Assembly (NCBI GenBank): GCA_030460725.1
Contig: JAKECL010000158.1
Span: forward strand, 1-5,660
Source: Propionibacterium sp.
GTDB lineage: Bacteria > Actinomycetota > Actinomycetes > Actinomycetales > Actinomycetaceae
Direction of reading: 5' to 3'
Length of the DNA stretch: 5,660 nt
Below are positions 5,643 to 5,660 of the stretch, in pieces (the stretch's first letter is position 1; each line of letters begins with the position of its first letter). The notes beneath the pieces were generated by a model. It saw only the letters and a list, made by a program, of their open reading frames with translations. It had not been told where the DNA came from and did no database searches. Made by a program: the position numbers and the translations under genes.

Positions 5643-5654
5643 GCCCCCAGCGTA
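5643..5654 (-). promoter_or_regulatory. Candidate -10 element for a leaderless transcript
   Basis: On the minus strand TACGCT (complement of 5649-5654) fits the actinobacterial TANNNT -10 consensus and is followed by exactly 6 nt and then the GTG start of the small zincin-like gene. Transcription starting at the G of the GTG would give a leaderless mRNA, common in actinobacteria. The GGGGG just before the GTG is too close to serve as a normal ribosome binding site. Any -35 box would lie beyond the window. Confidence 0.38.
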
Positions 5655-5660
5655 CCCGTG

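Noticed and set aside
1..5660. CRISPR array, insertion sequence, phage or toxin-antitoxin content
   Set aside because: No direct repeats with spacers, no transposase or integrase motifs, and no terminal inverted repeats were seen; the gene content is conserved chromosomal type.

Overview
The window is a high-GC (about 70% by eye) stretch from an actinobacterium. A WhiB-family iron-sulphur regulator, GTG starts for every complete gene and a DUF5719-type gene all point to Actinomycetota. The exact genus cannot be read from the sequence; an Actinomycetaceae-like organism is a guess.

Layout. Positions 1-35 may hold the first codons of a divergent minus-strand gene that runs off the left edge (weak evidence). 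Positions 36-341 form a non-coding leader of about 300 bp with a cluster of short inverted repeats, the best being a 26-bp dyad at 201-226. A good sigma70-type promoter (TTGACT, 17-bp spacer, TGTAAT) at 342-370 drives a compact three-gene operon. The genes are a WhiB2-type regulator (407-703), a very large membrane glycosyltransferase (700-3792) and an exported DUF5719 protein (3789-5186). Each junction is a 4-bp GTGA overlap, so the three genes are probably co-transcribed and translationally coupled. A short convergent minus-strand gene (5223-5642) encodes a small protein of the zincin-like 'metallopeptidase family', in which the expected HExxH zinc motif is not present. Its start sits 6 nt after a TANNNT -10-like hexamer, which suggests a leaderless mRNA.

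How the genes fit together. WhiB2 orthologues control septation and cell division in Streptomyces and mycobacteria. Here the regulator is locked to an enzyme with a cytoplasmic GT2 domain, a polytopic membrane domain and a large extracytoplasmic C-terminal domain. It is also locked to a single-pass or secreted beta-rich protein with three internal repeats. The simplest inference is a cell-envelope glycopolymer module (assembly, transfer or export of a glycan) whose expression is tied to growth or division through WhiB. The substrate and product are not known from the sequence. This is an ordinary chromosomal locus: I see no mobile element, CRISPR array, tRNA or rRNA.
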